Assembly: GCF_001411555.2 (NCBI RefSeq)
Contig: NC_049914.1
Location: forward strand, 17,232,298-17,296,297
Origin: Juglans regia
Taxonomy: Eukaryota > Streptophyta > Magnoliopsida > Fagales > Juglandaceae
Direction: 5' to 3'
DNA: 64,000 bases
Position 1 is the first letter of the stretch; every line of letters begins with the position of its first letter. A program made the translations under genes and the position numbers. Positions 56,660 through 64,000 of the stretch are shown piece after piece. The notes under the pieces are model-generated. The model was not told the origin of the DNA, made no database searches, and saw only the letters and a program-made list of their open reading frames with translations.

Positions 56660-56900
56660 TAAATCATAAATGATAAAGCACTTGAGTTTGAGTGGGTATA
56701 ATTAGGTAGTCTTGTTGCGTTTGGATAGTGAGATAATCTTAGATATTTTGTGAAAAAATAATGATAAAATATTAAATAGTAGTGGATAGTTGTAAAATGT
56801 ATGTAAAAAGTAATGATAAAATAATAAATAGTAGTAGAACACTCCACTACCCTAACGGAATTAAATCCTTTAACATAAAAACTGAATTTTAGTTATATAT
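56660..56900. other. Spacer with MITE remnant
   Basis: TTGCGTTTGGATAGTGAGATAATC (56,713) and the AT-rich GTAGTGGATAG..AATAGTAGTAG stretch look like a left part of the GTTTGGAT MITE family. No gene. Confidence 0.4.
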
Positions 56901-57267
56901 TGTAAGAATAGCAAGAAAAAGCAAAAGAGAGGAGAGGGAAAAGGATGAAAAGTACTGCATTCGATTGATCAAAAAAGCTTTACACATAGATGTTGCTTTA
57001 TACTAAAAATAGACCAACAAACTAAGGAATCTTTACAGCATTGTACCAGCCCTATACAGCTAAGGATAACTACTTCTAAAATTACAAAATAATACATTAC
57101 AACTCAACTGGAATGAGGACCATCTAATAATTTAACTACAGATTTATTACAAGAGGTAATTCCATGTGATGAAGAGTGTGGCTACATATCAGAATCATCC
57201 ATATTGCCATGAACAGCTATGTCCACATCTGAAGGCTTGAGTGTACTGATGCCATGCTGCTCTAATA
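56901..57267 (-). repeat. 3' LTR of Copia-3
   Basis: Bounded by TGTAAGAATAGC (left) and GCTGCTCTAATA (right). On the element's strand it starts TATTAGAGCAGC, so the usual TG is TA, and this is true in both LTRs. Confidence 0.9.
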
Positions 57268-58923
57268 CCCCAAATAAGATGGAGAATAGATGTTGACTAT
57301 TCCCATCTTGGACATATGTGAGTAAAGGAGATAAGATGGAAGAGATTTAGTGAAGATGTCAGCAAGCTGTGACTTTGTATTAACATGAGCAGTGTGAATG
57401 CTGCCTTCTTGTATTTTATCTCGTATAAGATGACAATCCACTTCAATGTGTTTTGTCCTTTCATGAAAAACTGGATTAGCTGCTATATGTAAGGCAACTT
57501 GGTTGTCACAAAATAAGTCTGCAGCTTGTGGATGAGAAATAGAAAGGTTAGTGAGCAACTGTCGAAGCCAGGTGAACTCAGTACAAATAGATGCCATTGC
57601 ACGATATTCTGCCTCAGCAGAGGACCTTGAGACAACTATTTGCTTCTTGGATCTCCAAGAAATAGGTGACTGACCCAAGAAAATGCAAAAACCAATGACT
57701 GACTTGCGGGTGTCTGGGCATGAAGCCCAATCTGAATCACAGTATCCTCTAAGATGGATGGAAGAGGTGGAGGAGAGGTGTATTCCTTGGCCAGGGGCAT
57801 TTTTAAGATATCTTAATACCTTGTGAGCTGCAACAAGATGGGATGTAGAAGGATGGACCATGAATTGACTTAGCACTTGGATAGGATAACAAATGTCTGG
57901 TCTGGTTAAGGTTAGGTAAAATAAACGACCAATGAGCTGTCTATAAGAGGTGGGGTCAGCTAGACGTGTCCCAGAAGATTTGCTTAATTTATGATTTTGA
58001 TCCATTGGAGGCTTGAGAGGTTTAGAAGCTAATTGGCCTGAGTCAGCAAGAATGTCTAAAGTATATTTCCTTTGGCAAAGATGAATACCAGTGGGAGATC
58101 GAGCAACTTCAATGCCAAGGAAATATCTTAATGATCCAAGATCTTTAATTTTGAAGTTGACATTTAAAAAGGTTTTAAGGACTGAAATGGAGTCAAGTGA
58201 ATTACTAGCAACTACTATGTCATCAACATAGACTAGTAGTGCAGTAAAACTTGTATCAGTGATATGAGTAAACAAACTATAATCAGACTTCGATTGGGTG
58301 AAACCAAATTTAATCAAAGAAGTGGAGAACTTATCATACCATTGGCGTGAAGCCTGTTTGAGTCCATAGAGGCTTCTGAGAAGCTTACAGACCTGTCCAG
58401 GTTGACCTTTGGTGTAGCCAGGTGGTATTTGCATGTATATCTCTTCATTGAGTTCACCATTGAGGAAATCATTGTTAACATCAAACTGTTGCAAGTGCCA
58501 CCCTTTGATTGCAGCTAAGGCAAGTATGGTTCTGACAGTGACAATTTTCACTACAGGTGAGAAAGTTTCATGATAGTCCACCCCTTCCTGCTGGGTGAAA
58601 CCCTTAGCAACTAACATTGCTTTCTTTCTCTCAACAGTTCCATTAGAATGATACTTAGTTTTATAAACATATTTACATGCAATGAGAGTTTTGCTAGGAG
58701 GCAAATCAGTAAGGATCCATGTATGGTTAAGCTCTAAAGCTTCAATTTCAGTATCCATTGCCTTACACCAATCAGGGTCCTTGGAAGCTTGCTTGTAAGT
58801 GAGTGGATCATCATGTGAAGAAATAGTAGCAGAAAATAAAGAGAATGTAGGTGATAAGTTGGCATAAGAAAGTGAGGAAGAAATGGTGAAAGGAATACCT
58901 GAAGAAGCTGATGCCATGCTCAC
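57262..58923 (-). CDS. Copia-3 RT-RNase H open frame
   Basis: An uninterrupted 553-codon frame. It begins in the Ser-rich integrase-RT linker, then KDPDWCKAMDTEIEALELN (49-67), KYVYKTKYHSNGTVERKKA (84-102), QQFDVNNDFLNGELNE (145-160), YGLKQASRQWYDKF (186-199) and catalytic YVDD (232-235). RNase H has YCDSDWASCPDTRKS (394-408), SSAEAEYRA (434-442), LFCDNQVALHIAANPVFHER (470-489) and KHIEVDCHLIRDK (491-503), so the Asp/Glu residues expected for activity are present. The ATG is not a true start: the natural polyprotein would run in from integrase, but a frame break lies at about 58,930-59,050. Whether any product is made cannot be judged. Confidence 0.85.
   Translation of the reverse strand: MSMASASSGIPFTISSSLSYANLSPTFSLFSATISSHDDPLTYKQASKDPDWCKAMDTEIEALELNHTWILTDLPPSKTLIACKYVYKTKYHSNGTVERKKAMLVAKGFTQQEGVDYHETFSPVVKIVTVRTILALAAIKGWHLQQFDVNNDFLNGELNEEIYMQIPPGYTKGQPGQVCKLLRSLYGLKQASRQWYDKFSTSLIKFGFTQSKSDYSLFTHITDTSFTALLVYVDDIVVASNSLDSISVLKTFLNVNFKIKDLGSLRYFLGIEVARSPTGIHLCQRKYTLDILADSGQLASKPLKPPMDQNHKLSKSSGTRLADPTSYRQLIGRLFYLTLTRPDICYPIQVLSQFMVHPSTSHLVAAHKVLRYLKNAPGQGIHLSSTSSIHLRGYCDSDWASCPDTRKSVIGFCIFLGQSPISWRSKKQIVVSRSSAEAEYRAMASICTEFTWLRQLLTNLSISHPQAADLFCDNQVALHIAANPVFHERTKHIEVDCHLIRDKIQEGSIHTAHVNTKSQLADIFTKSLPSYLLYSHMSKMGIVNIYSPSYLGY
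57268..57285 (-). other. Polypurine tract region of Copia-3
   Basis: On the minus strand CATCTTATTTGGGG immediately precedes the 3' LTR. It has a GGGG end but only a modest purine run, in the expected place just after the RNase H stop. Confidence 0.45.
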
Positions 58924-58995
58924 TGATTGAGTGGATGAGATGAAGGCTGCTTGTTGGCAATGGAAGTCTTTGAGATATTGAGGAGCTCTTCTTGT

Positions 58996-61086
58996 TCAAG
59001 TAGATCTCTGAAGAGGAAGTGGAGAGGAAGGATCTGTGATGGATGAGGTGGGAGATTCTGGTGATGGGTTAGTGAGAGGAGAAGGAGTAGATGATGGAGA
59101 TGATGTTGCTGAAGGGATGGGCAAGGAAGTGATAATTTGGTGTGAAGCAGAAGGTAACAATTTGGAAGATGATGGGATTTTAGATTGATGATGGAAGGGA
59201 AAAATATTTTCATGAAAAGTAACATCCCGAGAGATAAAAACTGACTTGGTGTGTAGATTAAGTAGCTTGTACCCTTTGACCCCAAAAGGATAACCAAGAA
59301 AGATGCAATGTCTACCTCGAGGGTCAAATTTTTGTCTGTGTTGAGATATTGTAGAGGCAAAACAGAGACATCCTAAAATTCTCATGTGAGAATATGTGGG
59401 GGGTTTGTTAAAGAGAAGCTCAAAAGGTGTTTTATTAGAAAGCAAGGGGCTGGGAACTCGATTAATGATGTAAGCTGCAGTGAGGATGTAGTCATTCCAG
59501 TATAAATTTGGAATATTAGACTGGAATTTGAGAGCTCTAGCTATGTTCAAGAGATGTTGATGCTTCCTTTCTGCAATTCCATTTTGTTGTGGAGTTTCCA
59601 CACAAGTTCTATGCTGAATGATACCCTTTTTATTGAAGAATTCTGTCATTTGAAACTCAAGGCCATTGTCACTTCTAAGAGTTTGCACTTTGGTGTGAAA
59701 TTGAGTTTCAACTAGGTTACAAAAAGCTTCAATGCATGATCTGGTATTAGATTTGGCCTTTAGTAAATAGATCCAAGTACTCCTAGAGTAATCATCTACA
59801 ATGGTCAAAAAATATTTTGTTCCATCATATGCTATTATTGAGTTAGGTCCCCAAATATCACAGTGAATGAGTTGAAAAATTGTGTTGCTTTTATGTGAGC
59901 TAATTGGAAATTGTAGTTTATGGTGCTTTGCAAGTGGACAAACGAGACATGGAGTGGTATGAGTAATAGTAGAAACATGATTCTGAATAAGAGGATCTTT
60001 GATTACATTGAGTTTAGAAATAGGTGTATGGCCCATTCTACAATGCCAGAGATCAAAAATTAGATCAATATCTGTGAAAGTAGTTGAAACAGAAATATTT
60101 TTATGTAATGAAGTAGAAAAATGATCTAAGAGAGCTGTTGAGGACACTGGTTCAGCAAGCAAGTGGTAGAGACCATTCTTCATCTCACCCATGCCAATCG
60201 TGGTCCACGACAAAAGGTACTGTATGAAACAAAATTGTGAAAGAAAAATAAAACAGCAAGAGAGTGAGTTGATCAACTGTTTGGCAGAAATCAAATTAAA
60301 ATAGAAAGAAGGAACACATAAAACATTATTTAATGTTAATGTGGTGTTGATATGAACATTGCCAATGTGAGTGACAGGTACAGTGTGATTATTTGGGAGT
60401 TTAACAACAAAGGAGACTGGAGATGTGATAGAAGAAAAAAATGAGGAGCTGCAGACCATGTGGTCTGTAGCACCAGTGTCAATGATCCAAGGCAAGTGTG
60501 TGTTATGATGATGTGTGGAAATGAAGGAGGTGAAGCAAGAAGCGATACCATTCATGGTGGAGGAATGAGTACAATCTGCCTGGACATTATTGACTGAATG
60601 ACTAGCAGTGGAAACCTCCTTTGTCTGCAATAGAGATAACAGTTGCTGGTATTGGTCCTTAGTGAAAGTGAAGTTGTCATCTGGTGAATCTGTGGATTCA
60701 AGTGAAGTCATATTGGCAGAAGAGATGCCATGCTGCTTAGCCTTGCCATGTAGTTTGTGCCCAGGTGGATAGCCATGTAATTTATAGCATTTGTCTGCTA
60801 TGTGACTTGTCATATGACAGTGTGTACAGATGGGGGTTTGGGCAATTCCTGCCTTGAAGCATGTATCCAGAACATGCCCTTGAATTTTACAATGGCTGCA
60901 AAAAAGTCTGCCACGTTTTGGTTGCTGGGATGGTTTGAAAATTGGTTTATATGGAGGATATGATGGTTTGATAGCAAGGGCCATCGAGTCAGGTGAAGGA
61001 AGGCCAGACAACATAAGGTGTTGCATTTCTTGCTGCTGGATCATGGAGAAGATTTTATTTATGGGAGGTAAAGGATCTAAAAGCAT
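58996..61086 (-). CDS. Copia-3 gag C-terminus-protease-integrase open frame
   Basis: A 696-codon frame that is the middle of gag-pol. Two zinc knuckles of CX2CX4HX4C form: [14 protein letters not shown] (63-76) and [14 protein letters not shown] (87-100). Protease active site [11 protein letters not shown] (200-210). Integrase zinc site H348, H353, C380, C383; catalytic residues Asp410 (LIHCDIWGP), Asp473 (TLRSDNG) and Glu506 (NGIAER). The C-terminal integrase block has [17 protein letters not shown] and [15 protein letters not shown]. It stops at 58,996 in the Ser/Pro linker. The frame starts just after a one-base loss in gag, so its first Met is a fragment artefact. Confidence 0.88.
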   Translation of the reverse strand: MLLDPLPPINKIFSMIQQQEMQHLMLSGLPSPDSMALAIKPSYPPYKPIFKPSQQPKRGRLFCSHCKIQGHVLDTCFKAGIAQTPICTHCHMTSHIADKCYKLHGYPPGHKLHGKAKQHGISSANMTSLESTDSPDDNFTFTKDQYQQLLSLLQTKEVSTASHSVNNVQADCTHSSTMNGIASCFTSFISTHHHNTHLPWIIDTGATDHMVCSSSFFSSITSPVSFVVKLPNNHTVPVTHIGNVHINTTLTLNNVLCVPSFYFNLISAKQLINSLSCCFIFLSQFCFIQYLLSWTTIGMGEMKNGLYHLLAEPVSSTALLDHFSTSLHKNISVSTTFTDIDLIFDLWHCRMGHTPISKLNVIKDPLIQNHVSTITHTTPCLVCPLAKHHKLQFPISSHKSNTIFQLIHCDIWGPNSIIAYDGTKYFLTIVDDYSRSTWIYLLKAKSNTRSCIEAFCNLVETQFHTKVQTLRSDNGLEFQMTEFFNKKGIIQHRTCVETPQQNGIAERKHQHLLNIARALKFQSNIPNLYWNDYILTAAYIINRVPSPLLSNKTPFELLFNKPPTYSHMRILGCLCFASTISQHRQKFDPRGRHCIFLGYPFGVKGYKLLNLHTKSVFISRDVTFHENIFPFHHQSKIPSSSKLLPSASHQIITSLPIPSATSSPSSTPSPLTNPSPESPTSSITDPSSPLPLQRST

Positions 61087-61691
61087 GATTTGATCACGGG
61101 TAACAAGGAATCATTCAAACCCATGAGAAATTGAATGACACAATCCCTTTGGTATCTGTCAAGTAGGACAGCAAGTTTTCCACAGGTGCAATCAGGCATA
61201 GGATCATATATGATAAGTTCATCCCACAATGTTTTAAGTTTGCCAAAATAAACACTAACAGAATCATTATCTTGTTGCAAACCTGATAAAGCCCTTTTGA
61301 GCTGAAAAATCCTGTGACCATTTTGTTGGGTGAACCTGTCTTTGAGTTTATTCCAGATTTATGGAGTATTATCCACCAAGGCAATACTGGATTTAAGAGA
61401 AGGGTTGATTGAGTTGTGAAGCCAAGACACAACTAAGTCATTGCATCGTTCTCATGCATCATGAAGAGGGTCAGTGGTCTTTTTTGGTTTTAGCAAGGTT
61501 CCATTGATGAAACCAAACTTGTTTTTGGCACGAAGAGCTCGAGTCATAGCTCTTGACCAGGTTGTATAATTCTTAGAGGAGAGAAGGTCAGGTACTAAGG
61601 GTAGTGAAGGGTTGTCGCCATGGTCGAGTCTGTAGGGATTGGTAATGTTGGTGAAATCCAAAGAAAAAGATTTGTTTTGATCAGGAGCCAT
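61087..61691 (-). pseudogene. Copia-3 gag N-terminal part (broken)
   Basis: Starts ATG at 61,691 with MAPDQNKSFSLDFTNITNPY, then LDHGDNPSLPLVPDLLSSKN, YTTWSRAMTRALRAKNKFG and INGTLLKP, a UBN2-type gag start. A TGA follows LHDA at about 61,452 and a TAA occurs in VDNTP-stop-IWNKLKDRF at about 61,360. RALSGLQQDNDSVSVYFGKL and TLWDELIIYDPMPDC are intact. At about 61,100 one base is missing after GLNDS, shifting into the 696-codon frame. The leader between PBS and ATG is only about 30 bp. Confidence 0.85.
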
Positions 61692-61722
61692 TAGGGAAAA
61701 AAAAAATTCTTACTCTCAGTGG

Positions 61723-61735
61723 CTTTGTGATACCA
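61723..61735 (-). other. Primer-binding site of Copia-3
   Basis: The minus strand reads TGGTATCACAAAG directly after the 5' LTR. The first eight bases equal the common tRNA-Met site TGGTATCA(GAGC); the rest differs. Confidence 0.7.
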
Positions 61736-62107
61736 TGTAAGAATAGCAAAAAAAAGCAAAAGAGAACAGAGGGAAAATGATGAAAAGTTGCTACTGCATT
61801 CGATTGATCAAAAAAAGCTTTACACAGAGATGTTGCTTTATACTAAAAATAGACCAACAAAGTAAGGAATCTTTACAGCATTGTACCAGCCCTTTACAGC
61901 TAAGGATAACTACTTCTAAAATTACAAAATGATACATTACAACTCAACTGGAATGAGGACCATCTAGTAATTTAACTACAGATTTATTACAAGAGGTAAT
62001 TCTATGTGATGAAGAGTGTGGCTGCATATCAGAATCATCCATATTGCCACGAACAGCTATATCCACATCTGAAGGCTTGAGTGTACTGATGCCATGCTGC
62101 TCTAATA
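61736..62107 (-). repeat. 5' LTR of Copia-3
   Basis: 372 bp with the same termini as 56,901-57,267 and about 96% identity. Contains the same AAGCTTTACACA..GATGTTGCTTTATAC segment. Confidence 0.9.
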
Positions 62108-64000
62108 TATATGTTCACAAACAGTTCATCTATTTTCAAATGAATTAATAGACCTTGGTTAGAAGCTTCTTAATTTTGACAATAGAGAGAATTTATATCG
62201 CGTAATGATCTTATCATGATGTTTTACCATGCAATTGATGATGAGGTTGAGAGATATACAACTCCTGATCATCTCGTGATGTTTCACGTGTGAAACTTCA
62301 ACAAAAAGAAAAGACATTCGCTGAAACTACGCATAAAGCAGTATTTCTCGTTTGATAAATACATATGATCCAGCTAGATAGCTAGCTCATCAAGAGGGAT
62401 GATGGACAGTCGTCTGGTAAACGTTTCCATAAAGCTGGTTTTGTCACCATTTTATTCGCCTTTTGGGTCACATTTTTTTTGCTAAGCTTATGCGAAACGT
62501 TTTGACGAATATATGGTTCCAAAAGTACTCATCCCATAAAGCTAGCTAGCGTAGCTGCAGATTTCTCAACCTTCTTCTTTTTCTAATTATTATATTCCCA
62601 TTTTAATTAATTAATATAAATGCATATTGCATCACATGCTTGACGGCTATATATATTATATATACACAAATTCCTTTGTTTTTCCTCGTATTATACTACA
62701 AAAGGAGGACACATATATATTATTTAGTCGTTTATTTATTTATTTAATGAGCAGGTAGAATATATCATTATAATTTTTTATTTCTAATTACGAAAATAAT
62801 TTGTTATCATAATTAGAAATCAATAAATAAAAATTATTAGTGAAAAGGACACGGGAAGCTGCACACAAAGTTTACAAGAAACACTGTATGAGTGAATTTA
62901 ATATTTCTGAATTTTTTTGTATTAAGTTAAATGCAATAAATACATTATTTGATTATTTTTACTAATAATAGAATAACTCTTTTTAGGAATTAAAGAGTTG
63001 GAAAATCATTGAAGTACGAAAAATGATACTTACAGTTGTGAGTATGTAAGTGTCGTGCAGTTGTTTTAAAAAAATAAATAAATATAAGACTCATATAAAA
63101 ATAAATTAATTTTTTAATAATAAAAATAATTCTTTTTCAAAATAAACGATTTATAGATTCCATAACTATTATAGTATATTTTTTGAAATAATTGAGTTGA
63201 GTTGTTTAGTATTTTCCTTTATGGGGGTGGTGAGATCAATGTCTTCAAGACTTAAAAGAATTGTGAAGTGTAGGGTCCACAGAACTTTAAAAACAAAAAT
63301 TAGGGCACTGGTATATATCTTGCACGCAAGATAGTTGTCCTACAGCTCGCTTGGCTTGTTCAACTACTACCCACAAACCTCGTCCTAACTCTCTTTATAT
63401 AACCCACTAATTAATCATATATTCTTCTACTGCTTTTTCCGCCACGTTACTTCGAAAACAATGTTCAAACTTCTTTTGAAAAAGATAGAAATTAAACAAA
63501 ATCTAAAACATGTGGAGTGTGACAAGGCATATATATACTATATTAGGAGAAACTTAAAGATATTTTATAAAAATATATTTATAAACTGACGTAATTTAAT
63601 GTGATAAATTAAATTATAAAATTATTTTTATTGTAAAATAGATATAATGTATCATATTATAATAAAATTATGTCACTTTTTTTTTTTATAAAATTATATC
63701 TTTATGGCGATAATATTTTTCATATATTATTCATGTCCCATATATAATAAATATATGATGTGCAACTAATTAATTAATTATATTAAGTTCATATTTTATG
63801 CCTCTTCTTTTCATACTGAATTTCTTACTTGTAAGTCATTGTTTGGCCCACTAATAAAATTTGAAACTATCAAATATATTTTGGCTAGTTTACTTGTTAA
63901 TTTCTAGTTATGTTAGACTTGACTTGTAACTCCCACGGGAAAAAAGTCCTCTCAATGTCAAATAAAATGGTTAGTATCCATTTTAATACAAAATATGGGA
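62108..64000. other. AT-rich right flank, no gene recognised
   Basis: A short repeat GATC(T/A)T(A/C)TC(A/G)TGATGTTT(T/C)AC occurs twice (62,206 and 62,267). 63,020-63,190 has an arm related to the MITE at 28,755. 63,548-63,720 is copy 6 of the AT-rich palindromic MITE. No frame of interest is present. Confidence 0.5.
63548..63720. mobile_element. AT-rich palindromic MITE, copy 6
   Basis: TAAAAATATATTTATAAACTGACG..AATTTAATGTGATAAATTA, centre AAATTATTTTTATTGTAAAATAGAT, and the returning arm TGTATCATATTATAATAAAATTATGTCAC, weaker than copies 4 and 5. Confidence 0.55.

Larger units (their letters stand above)
56901..62107 (-). mobile_element. Copia-3: nearly complete Ty1/copia retrotransposon
   Basis: LTRs at 56,901-57,267 and 61,736-62,107 flank gag-pol on the minus strand. 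A perfect 5-bp target duplication TATAT lies outside (56,896-56,900; 62,108-62,112). The two LTRs differ by about 13 substitutions and a few small indels over 367 bp (about 3.5%), so this is the youngest LTR element with both ends in the window. PBS and PPT are in place. Coding regions: gag 61,691-60,780, protease-integrase 61,086-58,996, RT-RNase H 58,923-57,262. Two stops and one frameshift in gag and a frame break between integrase and RT make it non-autonomous. Confidence 0.95.

Noticed and set aside
1..64000. tRNA, rRNA or snoRNA genes
   Set aside because: No cloverleaf with A and B boxes or rRNA-like stretch was noticed; the tRNA-like words found are retrotransposon primer-binding sites. 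A covariance-model scan would be needed to exclude small ones.

Overview
This is a transposon-dominated nuclear window from a flowering plant, most likely a woody eudicot. The many MITEs of the 'GTTTGGATGTTGAGTTGAGATGAG' type resemble what I remember from walnut/pecan-type Fagales, but I could not check this. There is no bacterial-style operon, CRISPR array, tRNA or rRNA in it. Only one host protein gene looks intact: a two-exon VPS62/DUF946-family gene at 47,381-49,886. Nearly all other coding-looking sequence is decayed retrotransposon.

Layout. 1-7,939: a minus-strand Ty1/copia element (Copia-1) cut by the left window edge, with a 3.4-kb CACTA transposon (CACTA-A, 4,277-7,677) inserted in its leader next to the gag start. 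7,940-10,363: AT-rich spacer with a miniature LTR relic and MITEs. 10,364-about 23,840: a decayed Tat/Athila-like Ty3/gypsy element with LTRs, PBS, gag, RT, RNase H, integrase and an antisense extra ORF. It has itself been invaded by a solo LTR, a 70-bp tandem repeat, a second LTR-like block and a PIF/Harbinger MITE. 23,850-25,213: AT-rich repeat spacer.

25,214-56,656: a large imperfect segmental duplication. Unit 1 (25,214-35,993) and unit 2 (43,561-56,656) share order and sequence and are separated by 7.5 kb of transposon debris: Copia-2, broken into two head-to-head halves, and CACTA-C. Unit 2 keeps the intact VPS62-like gene. Unit 1 carries its pseudogene, riddled with deletions and truncated. 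Each unit ends in another broken VPS62 exon 1, so the locus was once a tandem array. The two units have since collected different insertions (hAT elements, MITEs, CACTA elements, a minisatellite-bearing MITE) and a small local inversion, so comparing them gives clean 'empty site' evidence for many insertions.

56,901-62,107: a nearly complete copia element (Copia-3), minus strand, with two LTRs, a perfect 5-bp target duplication, PBS, PPT and gag-pol broken by stops and frameshifts. 62,108-64,000: AT-rich flank with further MITEs.

I saw no convincing undescribed biochemical system. The most informative material is the nested and duplicated repeat structure: the VPS62 array, the 70-bp tandem array in the gypsy element, the antisense gypsy ORF, the minisatellite grown inside a MITE, and two CACTA elements at almost the same base in paralogous sites.
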